DNA of 64,000 bases from Opisthocomus hoazin (taxonomy: Eukaryota > Chordata > Aves > Opisthocomiformes > Opisthocomidae): contig NC_134443.1 in the NCBI RefSeq assembly GCF_030867145.1, positions 1,488,001-1,552,000 on the forward strand, given 5' to 3'. Below the pieces are notes generated by a model. The model did no database searches, was not told the origin of the DNA, and saw only the letters and a program-made list of their open reading frames with translations. Both the position numbers and the translations under genes were made by a program. Shown piece by piece: positions 13,901 to 26,000 of this stretch. Positions within the stretch are counted from its first letter, which is position 1, and the number at the start of each line of letters is the position of its first letter.

Positions 13901-14024
13901 CCTGCTCCAGAGGAGGAGATCAACAACACGAAGCGGGAGCTGGAGAAGTACGGCCTGCAGCTGCCCGCCTTCAGCAAGATCGGCGGCATTTTGGCCAACG
14001 AGCTCTCGGGGGACGAAGCGGCAG
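10929..14024 (+). other. IQGAP3: IQGAP3 exons 1-7: calponin-homology domain
   Basis: Exons 10929-10950, 12320-12407, 12801-12957, 13213-13290, 13388-13464, 13613-13680 and 13911-14024 encode about residues 1-201. The CH domain is recognised from [66 protein letters not shown] and [14 protein letters not shown], which binds F-actin in the family. Exon 7 ends in [18 protein letters not shown]. Intron 3 to intron 6 are each only about 100-250 bases. Confidence 0.93.
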
Positions 14025-17000
14025 GTGAAGGGCGCCCGCGGTGGGAGGGGGATCTCAGCCCTGAACGGCAAATCTGGGGCCAGCTTGGGGGGGGTTGACG
14101 CTTTGGGGGGGTGGTTGACGCTTTGGGGGGGTGGTTGACGCTTTGGGGGGGTGGTTGACGCTTTGGGGGGGTGGTTGACTTTTGGGGGGGGGGTTCATGC
14201 TTTGGGGGGGGATGTTGATGCTTCCCGGGCGCTGGAGGCTGCATCTTGCTCTTTGTGAATGGCCTCCAGTTGCGTTGGGGGAGGTTCAGATTGGATACTG
14301 GGAAAAATGTCTTTACTGGAAGAGCGGTCAGGCCTTGGCCCAGGCTGCCCAGGGTGGTGGGGGAGTCCCCATCCCTGGAGGGGTTCAAACACCGTGTGGA
14401 TGTGGCACTTGGGGACGTGGTTTAGCAGGCTTTGTGGTGTTGCGTTGATGGTTGGACTTGATCTTCGAGGTCTTTTCCAGTCTTAATGATTCTGTGAGAA
14501 GGGAGGGTTCCCACCGCTGTGTGTGGCACAGCTCACCCCCCCCAGCTCACCCCCCCCATGCCTCCAGTCCACGCCGCGGTGCTGGCCATCAACGAGGCGG
14601 TGGATCGGGGGGTGGCGGCGCAGACCATGGTGGCCCTCCGCAACCCCAACGCGATGCTCCTCGACCTGCGCGAGGTGCTGGCCGGCGCCTACCAGGAGAT
14701 GCTTCACCAGGCGAAGCTGGAGAAGGGCAGCAACGCCAGGAACAGGGTGAGGAGGGCACTGGGGGGGACTGGGAGGAGAGCAGCCCCTTCGCTGATGTGC
14801 TGGTGGGTGCTTCCAGCTGGAGGGGTCCGTCTCGGTCGGAGAAGTCCCCATGCTTGGCGGGTGAAACGCAGCCTGAGAGCCCTTGTGATGAGCAGAATAT
14901 GGGGGGGAAGCGGCAGGGAAGCGATTCCTGGTTGGGGGCTGCTTGACCCAGAGCTTGGGGTTGGGCAACGAGCCCGGGCGTCTGCAGGGAACTCTCTCGG
15001 CCCACGCACGCAGCAAGCTCAGGGCGGGGAGTCCCTCTCCAGCACCCGCAGGTCATCCCCGAGGGAGAGGACATCTATGACCGCTGTCTGACCCAGGCTG
15101 AAATCCAGGGGAACATCAACAAAGTGAACGGTGAGCAAAGCTCTATCTTCCCTCTGGGGGGGTGAGGTTGGGGCGTGGTGGTCTCCAGAGCTGATCGGTG
15201 GGACCGTGGTACCCCAGACCACGGGGGAGAGCCTGCCCGGGGCGGTGGGCAGAGCAGCAGGGAGCCCTCTGCTCAGGCCAGCTTCAGACCCCGCGGGGAG
15301 CTGGGCTGGGTGCGCGTTTCCAAGGAGAACTTCAAATTATGGACATCTTCGGGCTACAGCTATAGCTCCCTTCGCTCCCCGGAGCCGTGGGATGCTTCAC
15401 CCGCTCACCGTCCCACCTTCTCCGGGTGCGACCTGGCCTCTCCCCCAGCACACGGAGCCCTGGAGGAGGTGGACGATGCCCTGGAGACACAGGACGCGCC
15501 GGCGCTGTACCGCGCGCTGCAGGACCCCGTCCTGGCCCTGCGCTGCCTCCGGCGCGACAACCTCACCCGCTACATGGAGCAGCTCAGCGCGGACCGGGAG
15601 CAGAAGGCGCTGGTAAGGGGGTGGGGGGACCCCCGGGCTGCGGCCGACCCCGGGAGAAGGGGGCTTCTCCCCTGGGCAGGGAGTCGGCAGCTTGGCGTAA
15701 GGGTGCTGAGCGCGGCCGCTCCTTCGGCGCGAGCAGGATGCGGTGCGAGACGCGGAGCCGCTTTCTCTGCCCGCTGCAGGAGCTGGGCTACGTGGAGCCG
15801 CTGGGGCAGGAGGAGGTGGAGGCAGCGATCCTCGCGGCGAACGAGAGAGAGGAGGAGGAGCGCGGCAGTGAGTCTTTGGGGTGACCGCGGTGCTCGCAGC
15901 AGGTTTTGGGGCTGGTGGTCCTGTGTGGCGAGGTGTCCCGGGGGAGACGGGGCACGGCCACCTCCCGCAACCCACCCGTGCCAGCTGGCCGCGCTCCCTC
16001 CCTCAGTGCTGCGGGCCGTGGGCCGGATCAACGCGGCCATCCGACGAGGGACGCCGGCCGCAACGCTGGCAGCGCTGACGGACCCGGCCGCGCAGCTGCC
16101 CGACGTGTACCCGCTCGCCGCCCCGCTGTACCAGCAGCAGCTGGCTCTGCTGCAGCGCCAGCACCCACGGGTGAGACCTCACCGGGAACGGGCTCTGGGT
16201 CCCACCAACCCGGGGGGGGTCGGTGACTCTGCTAGGATGGGGGGGGCTTCCCCCGCGCCCGGGGTGCTGCCGGGGCTGGAGGGTGGGGGTACGGGGGGCT
16301 CAACGTCTCTGCCCACCCCACAGAATCACACAGAATGGTCGGGGTTGGGAGGGCCCTCTGGGGATCCCCCAGCCCAACCCCCTGCCCAAGCAGGGTCACC
16401 CAGAGCAGGGGGCACAGCACCGCGGCCAGGGGGGCTGGAATATCTCCAGAGAAGGAGACTCCACAGCCTCCCTGGGCAGCCTGGGCCAGGGCTCCGTCAC
16501 CCTCAGAGGGAAGAAGTTCTTCCTCGGGTTCAGCTGGAGCTTCCTCTGCCTCGGTTTGTGCCCGTTGCCCCTTGTCCTGTCGCTGGGCACCACTGGAAAG
16601 AGTCTGGCCCCATCCTCCTGACCCCCCCTGCAGATATTTAGAGGCATTTCTAAGGTCCCCTCGCAGCCATCTCTTCTCCAGGCTGAACAAGCCCAGCTCC
16701 CTCAGCCTCTCCTCGTAGGAGAGATGCTCCAGTCCCCTCCTCATCCTCGCAGCCCTGCGCTGGGCTCTCTCCAGTAGCTCCTCATCTTTTCTGAAGTGGG
16801 GAGCCCAGCACTGGACTCCAGATGAGGCCTCACTAGGGCAGAGCAGAGGGGGAGGAGACCCTCCTTCACCCTGCTGCCCACACTCAGTGCACCCCAGGAT
16901 CCCATTGGCCTTCTGGGCACCCAGGGCACGCTGCTGGCTCATGGTCACCCTGTCGTCCCCCAGCACTCCCAGTCCTTCTCCGCAGAGCTGCTCTCCAGCA

Positions 17001-20000
17001 GCTCAGCCCCAGCCTGTACTGATGCCTGGGGTTGTTACTCCCCAGGGGCAGGACCCTGCCCTTGCCCTTGTTGAACCTCATCAGATTCCTCTCTGCCCAG
17101 CTCTCCAGCCTGCCCAGGTCTCGCTGAATGGCAGCACAGCCTGCTGGTGCATCCACCACTCCTCCCAGTTTGGTGCCATCAGCAAACTTGCTGAGGGTAC
17201 GCTCTAACTCTTCATCCAGGTCATTGATGAAGAAGTTAAACAAGACTGGGCCCAGTACTGACCCCTGAGGGACACCACTAGTTACTGGCCTCCAACTAGA
17301 CTCAGCGCCGCTGATGACCCTCTGAGTTCTGCCCTTCAGCCAGTTCTCAATCCACCTCTCAATCCACCCCACGCAGGGCGAGCTGGTGCAGGAGGAGCTG
17401 TTCGTGGCTGTGGAGATGCTTTCGGCCGTGGCGCTGGTGAACCGAGCCTTGGACGCCGGGGATGGCAACGGGCTCTGGAGCAGCCTGGTCAGCTCTGCCC
17501 TGGGGCTTGCGGGCGTCGAGGACGGGAACGCGCTGCGGTGAGGAGACGGTGGCTGTGTCTGGGGGGGGTCGGTGGGGTGGGGCAGTGCCTTGGGAGGGGG
17601 TGGTCGGGGCTTCACGTGGGCTCATTTCCCCAGCCTCCCTGCCCTGTGCCTTACCTTGTCCCCTTTGAAAAGCAAGGCAGCTGGCTCCGTTCCTGCTCCA
17701 ACCCGCTGAGCTGTCGCCCTGTGCCTGTCCTGCAGGTATTTTGAGGACCTCACGCGGCTGAAAGGCCGATCTAGGGAAGCGGGAACCGAGTTCCTGAGCT
17801 GGAACGACATCCAGGACAGCGTGAGCAGCACCAATTCATCAGTGCAAGATGAGAACGACCGTGAGTCCTGTCCGCGTGGGCTTTGGTCGAGAAGGGGGTT
17901 CTGCAAACTTACCGGGAGCGCAGCCCTAACGAGACATCAGAGAAGCTCGCTCTACCCTGGGTGCCCGGAGCATCAGGGGAGCTGAGCTGCCTGCCCCTTC
18001 CGTCCCGCGCAGGAGTCCTCGCTGTGCGGCTCATCAACCAGGCGCTGGTGCAGGCGGACCCCGAGAAGACGCTGGCGGCGTTGCTGCTGCCGGCGGCCGC
18101 CCTGCCCGACGTCGCCGTCCCCACTGCTCGACGCTACCATGACGTCCTGGCCCGGGCACAACGGCTGAAAGCCCAGGTTGGGTGGCATCACCCTTGGCAC
18201 CCTGCAAAGGGTGCTCGAGGGGCGATGTAGGGCGAGACCAGCATGGATGAAGCTCTTGGGGGGGCTGCACAGGTCGCTAGACCCCATCGTCCCCCCCGTC
18301 TGCCCCTGTCTCGCAGGCCACGGAGGATGATGGAGCCGTGCTTTGGTGGGAAGAGATCCGGGCAGGGGTCTGCAGGGCCAACCAGGACACGGTGGCAGCC
18401 AGGAGGAGTGAGTGCTCACCCCGGCGTGGGAGCTGGGGGGCGAGGGGGGCAAGAGGGGGCTCACGTGACCCCCTCCACTCCCACAGTGGCTCTGGGCACT
18501 GCCGCCATCAACCAGGCCATCAAGGAAGGGAAGGCGGCGCAGACGCTGCGGGTGCTGTGCAACCCCGACGTGGCCCTGTGCGGCGTGGTGAGCGCCTGCG
18601 CCGAGCCCTACCAGGAGCAGCTCGCTGCGCTGATGGCCACCAAGAAACAAGCAGGTGAAAGCTTGGGGAGGGATGGGGGGGCTGCAAAAACCTTTCCCCC
18701 AGCAGCGGAGGGGTGCAACCGTGCCTGAGCCATGAGGGGGGAGCAGCACCTCTCCGTCCCAATGGCTGTGCTGCCGTCCAGCGAGACCTGGGCAGGCTGG
18801 AGAGCTGGGCAGAGAGGAACCTGATGGAGATCAACAAGGGCAAGAGCAGGGTCCTGCACCTGGGGAGGAACAACCCCAGGCACCAGTACAGGCTGGGGCT
18901 GACCTGCAGGAGAGCAGCTCTGCGGAGAGGGACTGGGAGTGCTGAGGGACGACAGGGTGACCATGAGCCAGCAGCATGCCCTGGGTGCCAAGAAGGGCAA
19001 TGGGATCCTGGGGTGCATGAGGATGAGTGTGGGCAGCAGGTCGAGGGAGGTTCTCCTCCCCCTCTGCTCTGCCCTGGGGAGGCCCCATCTGCAGTGCTGG
19101 GTCCAGTTCTGGGCTCCCCAGTTCAAGAAAGATGAGGAGCTACTGGAGAGAGTCCAGCGCAGAGCTACGAGGATGAGGAGGGGACTGGAGCATCTCTGCT
19201 ACGAGGAGAGGCTGAGGGAGCTGGGCTTGTTCAGCCTGGAGAAGAGAAGGCTGCGAGGGGACCTTAGAAATGCCGATCAATATCTGCAGGGGGGGGGTCA
19301 GGAGGATGGGGCCAAGCTCTTTCCAGTGGTGCCCAGCGACAGGACAAGGGGCAACGGGCACAAACTGAGGCACAGGAAGCTCCAGCTGAACCCGAGGAAG
19401 AACTTCTTCCCTCTGAGGGTGACGGAGCCCTGGCCCAGGCTGCCCAGGGAGGCTGTGGAGTCTCCTTCTCTGGAGATATTCCAGCCCCCCTGGCCGCGGT
19501 GCTGTGCAGCCTGCTCTGGGTGACCCTGCTTGGGCAGGGGGTTGGACTGGGGGATCCCCAGAGGGCCCTCCCAACCCCGACCATTCTGTGATTCTGTCCC
19601 GGCGCGCAGGGAGCGGGAAGCCGTGCTGGATCCGGCACCGGCTGTCGGACGGAGCCGAGTACTACCTGAGCCTGCAGACCTTCGAGGGCAGCTGGCAGCA
19701 CCCACGCGACGGTGGCATCAACACCACACACCTGAGCCGGGAGGAGATCCAGGTACGGGGAGGACGGGGCTCAGGGGAGGGTGGGGAGGTGCTGGCGGCA
19801 TCGCCGCGGCGTCACCGGTGCATCACGTCCCCACAGTCGGTCATCACCCGAGTGACTGCAGCGCATGACCGGGAGCAGCTGTGGGCATCCAACGTCGCCT
19901 TCGTGGTGAGGCTGCAGGCTCGGCTGCGGGGTTTCCTCGTCCGTCGGGAGCTGGCGGCACGACGGCGCGTCCTGCGGGAGCAGCGGCCGGCTGCCATCAG

Positions 20001-23000
20001 GATCCAGGTGACACGGCCAGAATCCATCCCACCTCCGGGCAGGGGGGATGCAAACCACGGGCGGCTGCTCGCAGCCTCCTCTGCCGGGTCCGGGGAGCCC
20101 TGGCGCTTGCTGCTCTGGACATTTAATAGCCGGGACTCCCCCAGGTCACCGCAGAGGACGGTACGGGGCTGGTGGTGCTGGTTTTCCCTCTTCTCCCGTG
20201 CTGCGTTACCCTCTCGCGTGCTCTGTGAAAATCAGCAGGAAGAAATTCTTCCAGAGAAGAAATTCTTCACCATGAGGGTGGTGAAACCCTGGCCCAGGCT
20301 GCCCAGAGAAGCTGTGGCTGCCCCCTCCCTGGCAGGGTTCGAGGCCAGGTTGGATGGAGCTCTGAGCACCATGGGCTGGTGGAAGATGTCCATGCTCATG
20401 GCAGGGGGTTGGGACCAGATGATCTTCGAGGACCCTTCCAACCCAAACTGTTCTATGAAAAACCGACCGGGTTTCGCAGGTCGCGGTAGCTGGTCGTCTC
20501 TTTCTCGTGCCCAGGCTTGCTGGAGAGGGTACAAGCAGCACAGAGCTTACCTGGAGAGGCTGCGCTACCTGCGAGCCAACGCGGATGCTGCGATCAAGGT
20601 TTGGAAGACTCTTCCTTCATCCTTTGCACTGGGCATCGACAGTGGCCTTGCCCCGGCTGGCTCTTTGCTGGGCAGGGGGGGAATACAGCAGCTGGACCAG
20701 GGCGCAGCTGGGCAGCGTGTGAGGGGCTGGGGGAGAACGTCCTGCAGAAATCCCCAGAGTTTTCCCCCCCTTTTCCACCCACTTTGGCCAAGCGAGTCCG
20801 TCCGTTATCCAACCGCTCGAACACCTCTCCCAGATCCAGGCGAGCGTGAGGATGTGGCAGGCTCGGAGGAAGTACCGGGAGAGGCTGCGCTACTTCAGGC
20901 AGAACGTGAGTGGTGGGATGGGGAGCAAACCAGCTCCTGGGAGCGCGTGGGGATGGAGGGGGATGGTCCCGAGCGTGCGGTCGGACCTCTGCCCCCGAAT
21001 CCTCGCCGTGCAGCTGGAGGGGGAAGTTGGTGCATCCTTGCACGGGGAAAGATGGAGAGGAAAATGTGCTTGGTGGGTCTGGAAGCCAAACTATCAGGCT
21101 CTGTAAAGAGTGAGGTGAGGAAAACCCACTCCAGCTCCATCAAAAACCAACAAGGACTTCAAGATGCCCGCTGGAGGGGAAGGGAATCTGGGGGAGAAAG
21201 GGATGCGTCGGCTGCGGGGATTAAAGCTGCGCCTCTGGAGTGGCTGCAGCGCGTGAAGTGCAGCAAGCGGAGGTGAAATGGCCCCTGAGGGAGGGTGAAA
21301 TCCCGAAATCCCTCCCCGGCTGAGGAGAGATTCAGGATGTGGACTCATCCCGGGTGTCGGCAGATTCCCGACGGCGGGAGCAGGCAGCCGGGTGCCTGGC
21401 CAGCTCCCCACGGGGTCAGGGATGCTGAGGGGGGAAACATCGCCCACCCTCTTGTTTGTCTTGGCAGGTTAAAGCTGTAATTAAGATCCAGGCTTTCGTG
21501 CGAGCTAACAAGGCGCGTGGGGATTACAGGATGCTGGGTGAGTGCCTGCTCGGCTCCGCTCTGGAGCGGCTGTGATTAATCGGGAAGGGGACTCTGCCTC
21601 CTCCCTCGTTGGCCCGGCGCAGTGGAGAGGTGGCAGCAGCCTGGCCACCAGCGTCCCCACGGCCAGCACGAGACGGGCAGTGGCTTGGTGGCCGCTCGAC
21701 GTTGGGTAGAGCAGCCCCGGGGTTGCTCTCGGTGCCTTTCCGCTCCCGAAGGCTTCCTGGAGAGGGGCTGCGGAGCGCGGCGCCGTCTTGCAACACCAGG
21801 ACACGAGAAAAGATGATGCTGTTTTGGGGAGGAGGATGGGGTGTCTCGGCGAGGTGTTTCGGGTCCGAGGGTCCGCGGTGGGGGTGGCTTCTCAGTCTTC
21901 CCCTTGACTCGCGGCGGTGCCGTGCCTTGCTGCAGTCCACGCCAGGAGCCCGCCGCTGAGCATCGTCCGGCGCTTCGTCCACTTGCTGGAGCAGAGCCAG
22001 CACGACTTCTGGGAGGAGTCGGAGGTGCTGCGGCTGCAGGAGGAGGTGGTGAAGAGGATCCGTGCCAACCGGCAGCTGGAGAGCGACCTGGACCTCATGG
22101 ACATCAAGATCGGGCTGCTGGTCAAGAACAGGATCACGTTGCAGGTGGGAGCACGGCAGCGGGGAGAGGACCTCAGCCACCTCCTATGGCTCTGCCGCGG
22201 TGCCCAAGCTATTCAGCCAGCGCAGAGCTGGTCCTCCCCTCCTTGGCATCACAGCTTGAGCTTCTATCCACTTTGCTTTTAAAGCGGTTGGAGGGGTTGG
22301 GGAATGCTGAGGTGCCTCTGGCTCCCTTTGCCCAGAAGCTGGGCTGAAAGCTGGAGCTTGCCGGCGGTCACCAGCACTTCTCTCTCCTTGCCTGTGGGGC
22401 TCCAGGAGGTCGTTTCCCACTGCAAGAAGCTGACCAAGAAGAACAAGGAGCAGCTCTCGGAGATGATGTCCATAGACAAGCAGAAGGGGCTCAAGTCGCT
22501 CAGCAAGGAGAAACGGCAGAAGCTGGAGGCCTACCAGCATCTCTTCTACCTGCTGCAGGTGGGGCTGGGGGCCTCTGTTGTGTCCACCGCAGCTGGGGTA
22601 GCAGTGTGGGGCCCCTGGCCCCCCATCACACCCTGACACTTGGGGTTAGCTTGATGTTCCTTGTCCCTCCAGACCCAGCCTGTGTACTTGGCCAGGCTGA
22701 TCTTCCAGATGCCCCAGAACAAGTCCACCAAGTTCATGGAGTCGGTGATCTTTACACTTTACAACTATGCGTCCAACCCACGGGAGGCTTACCTGCTGCT
22801 CCAGCTCTTCAAAGCAGCGCTGCAGGAGGAGGTCAGGTGAGTGGCCGTGGGTGTCCTGGTTTGGGGACAGCTCGGGGAAAAGGCTGGACCCAGGGGCATC
22901 ATCTCAGATGCAGTTATCTCCTCTGACTGCCACCTCCTGCACTGGAGAACACGCATGCTGGTCTATCCACTTCAACACATCCATCCCATCTCTCTCCCCA

Positions 23001-26000
23001 GGTCCAAGGTGGATCACGTCCATGACATCCTGACGGGGAACGCCACGGTGATCCGGCTGGTGGTCAGCTTCTACCGCAATGCACGTGGGCAGAACGCCCT
23101 GCGGCAGATCCTGGGTGGCCCGGTGCAGGAGGTCCTGCAGGACAAGACCCTCAGCATCCGCACCAACCCTGTGGACATCTACAAGGCATGGATCAATCAG
23201 ACCGAGTCGCAGAGCGGGCAGAAAAGGTCAGGCCCTGCACAAGGAGGCTTAGCCCGACCGTAGAGTGCTCGGTGCTGGGATGGTGATGGGGATCTTCTCT
23301 TCCATCTACAGTAAGCTCCCGTATGAGGTCAGCCCTGAGCAGGCTCTCAGCCACCCCGAGGTCCAAAGGCGGCTGGATATTTCTATCCGCAACCTCCTCG
23401 CGATGACAGACAAGTTCGTCTCTGCCATCACCTCTTCTGTAGACAAGATCCCGTATGTATCTTGATGGCTTGTGTGCACATCCTTGTAGCTCTGTCGGCT
23501 TGAAGGTAGCTTCAGCAAGGCCTTAGAAAGGGAGGCTGGGTGATGGGGGGCTTCCCGGCCCCTCAGCTGCTGCAAGGCTGAGTTACTGCACTCTCAGCAA
23601 GAGGAAATTCAAATATCAGCGGGTGCTGCTGCTTCTGCTCCTCCAGCAACGCCTCGGTGGGTTGGTTCTTCTTGCCACTCCATCTCTGAGCGCTTGACTA
23701 CTGGTGTTGAGGTGTCTATGAGGAAGAAGCTGAGCTTTGTGGTAATCTTGGAGGATGAATGCTTCCTCCAGGGAAGTCTGGGCTGGCAGCAGCGTAGGGG
23801 AGGGAGCAGAGAGATGCTGCAGCTGTCAGCCTCTCCTATGGGCTCCTCTGTGGCCCCAAGGCTGGGGACTTGCATCTTCTTGGGTGATGGGTAGTAGGGA
23901 TGGGGCAGGGTGGCCAAGCCTGGTGCTGCCCCGCGTGCTGACTGACCTCTCCCTGCCCTCTCCTCAGCTATGGGATGCGCTACGTGGCCAAAATCCTGAG
24001 GACATCCTTGGCTGAGAAATTCCCAAAGGCCTCGGTGGAGGAGATCGACAAGGTACCTTGGGGCTGGGGGATCGGCGTGCCTTGGTGTGGTTCAACCGTG
24101 TGCGCATGTGAAGGGCCAGTATCCCTCCAAAGAAGGTCAAGTCACGTTGTGTCCCCAGTAACTAGTGATAGGACAAGAGGAAGTGGCCTCAGGTTGCATC
24201 AGGGTCAGTTTAGATTGGATATTGGGAAAAATGTCGTTACTGCAAGAGTGGTCAGGCGTTGGACCAGGCTGCCCAGGGCAGTGGTGGAATCACCATCCCT
24301 GGAGGGGTTCAAAAAATGTGTAGATCTGGCATTTCAGGACATGGTTTAGTAGGCACAGGGGTGATGTGTTGACAGTTGGACTTGATGATCTTCAAGGTCT
24401 TTTCCAACCCTAATGATTCTATGATTCTACAATTCTATGACTTAGAAACTCCTTCAAGTCAACATTTTCCTTGAGCCACCAAGGAAATGCCAACAGTGGG
24501 CGCTTCTCTGTGCTGCTGTCCCCTATGGGAGGGTTCCACCGGGCAGTGCAAGGATGAAAGAGCGCTTCCTGATGAGCTACCACCTCCTTGGGCACCAGCC
24601 TGCCTGCTCCCCAACACCCAGCCTGTCTTGTGCCCTAGATCGTGGGGAATCTGCTCTACTACCGCTTCATGAACCCAGCGGTGGTGGCCCCTGACGGTTT
24701 TGACATCGTGGACATCTCGGCTGGGGTGACCCTGCATCCCGACCACCGCCGCAGCCTGGGCTCCATCGCCAAAGTTCTGCAGCACGCAGCCGCCCGCAAA
24801 GCCTTTGATGGGGAGAATGCGCATCTCTGCGGAGTGAACCAGTACCTGGAGGAGACCCACAACAAGTTCAGGTGGACACCAGGATGGCATCAGGGTGGGA
24901 AGGCAGCAACGAGCCGGTGGCGGGGATTTTGGGGCTGACCAAGGAGGTTCTTCTCTGCAGGAGGTTCATCTCTGCTGCCTGCTGCGTCCCTGAGCCTGAA
25001 GAGAGGTTTAATGTGGACGAGTACTCGGAGATGGTGGCGGTGGCCAAACCGGTCATCTACATCATGGTGGGGGAGCTCATCGACACGCATAAGGTAAGGG
25101 CATGAAGCTCATCTGCAAACAAGCAGGCTCCATTTCTTCTGATCCTACTTCCTGGGCATTCTGCTGCCTTTCATCATGCTCCCCTGTATCCCACCACCCA
25201 GGACAACTCCTCCTCGCCTTTTATTTTCCTCCTTAAGCAAGCAAATAATCCAGATTCTGCAGGTTCTCTGCTGCTTGTCCGTCCCCGAACCTCGTGACTT
25301 TGCAGTTCCTCCTCGGGTGCCAAGGGCATTGCGTTGGTCCTGACTGACCTTCATTCCCCGTTTCTTTGTGTACCCCTTTGCCGCTGACTCTCCTCCATTG
25401 CACCATCCAGCTCTTGCTCGAGCACCAAGACTCCATCGCACCGCACCATGGAGACCCTCTGCATGAGCTTCTGGAAGATCTTGATGAACTTCCTACGGTC
25501 CAGTCCCTTGTTGGTAGGTAGAACCCTGGGGCCCACCACCCACCCGGGCAGGAGGAGGATGGAGATCAGGATGCTTTTCTTACATGAAGCTCTAGCTGGA
25601 TTCTTTGGGCACGGGGAAGCCAGATCTTCTAAGCCCAGCGTGGCTGCTCAGGCTCCTTCTGCTCTTGCAGGGGAGAGCGTTGCCAGCCCGGCAGACAGCA
25701 GTCCCGAGCAGATGCTCTCCCAGCTCAGCAAAATGGAGATCTCCCTCACCCTCACCAGTAAGCTGGTGCCGGCGGCCAGCAGTGAGGAGAACGACACAAG
25801 GAGCTTGATGCTGAGGTGAGGATGGGTTCTGCAGTCTGCAGGAGAGCTTGCTGGGGGTTGGGGGGCCAGCTGGGATGCTCAAGAGGGGCAAGAAACCCCT
25901 TGAGGCAGCTAAATAACATGCTGCTGTGGTGCAGGAGGGTGACGGTCTGGAGCGGACGCCTGACCTCCTCTTCCTCTGGTCTCTAGCACCAAGCAGATGC

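Noticed and set aside
16884-17615. Minus-strand reverse-transcriptase-like open frame
   Set aside because: It is part of a truncated CR1 with a mutated FADD motif, fused by chance to antisense of IQGAP3 exon 13; not a gene.
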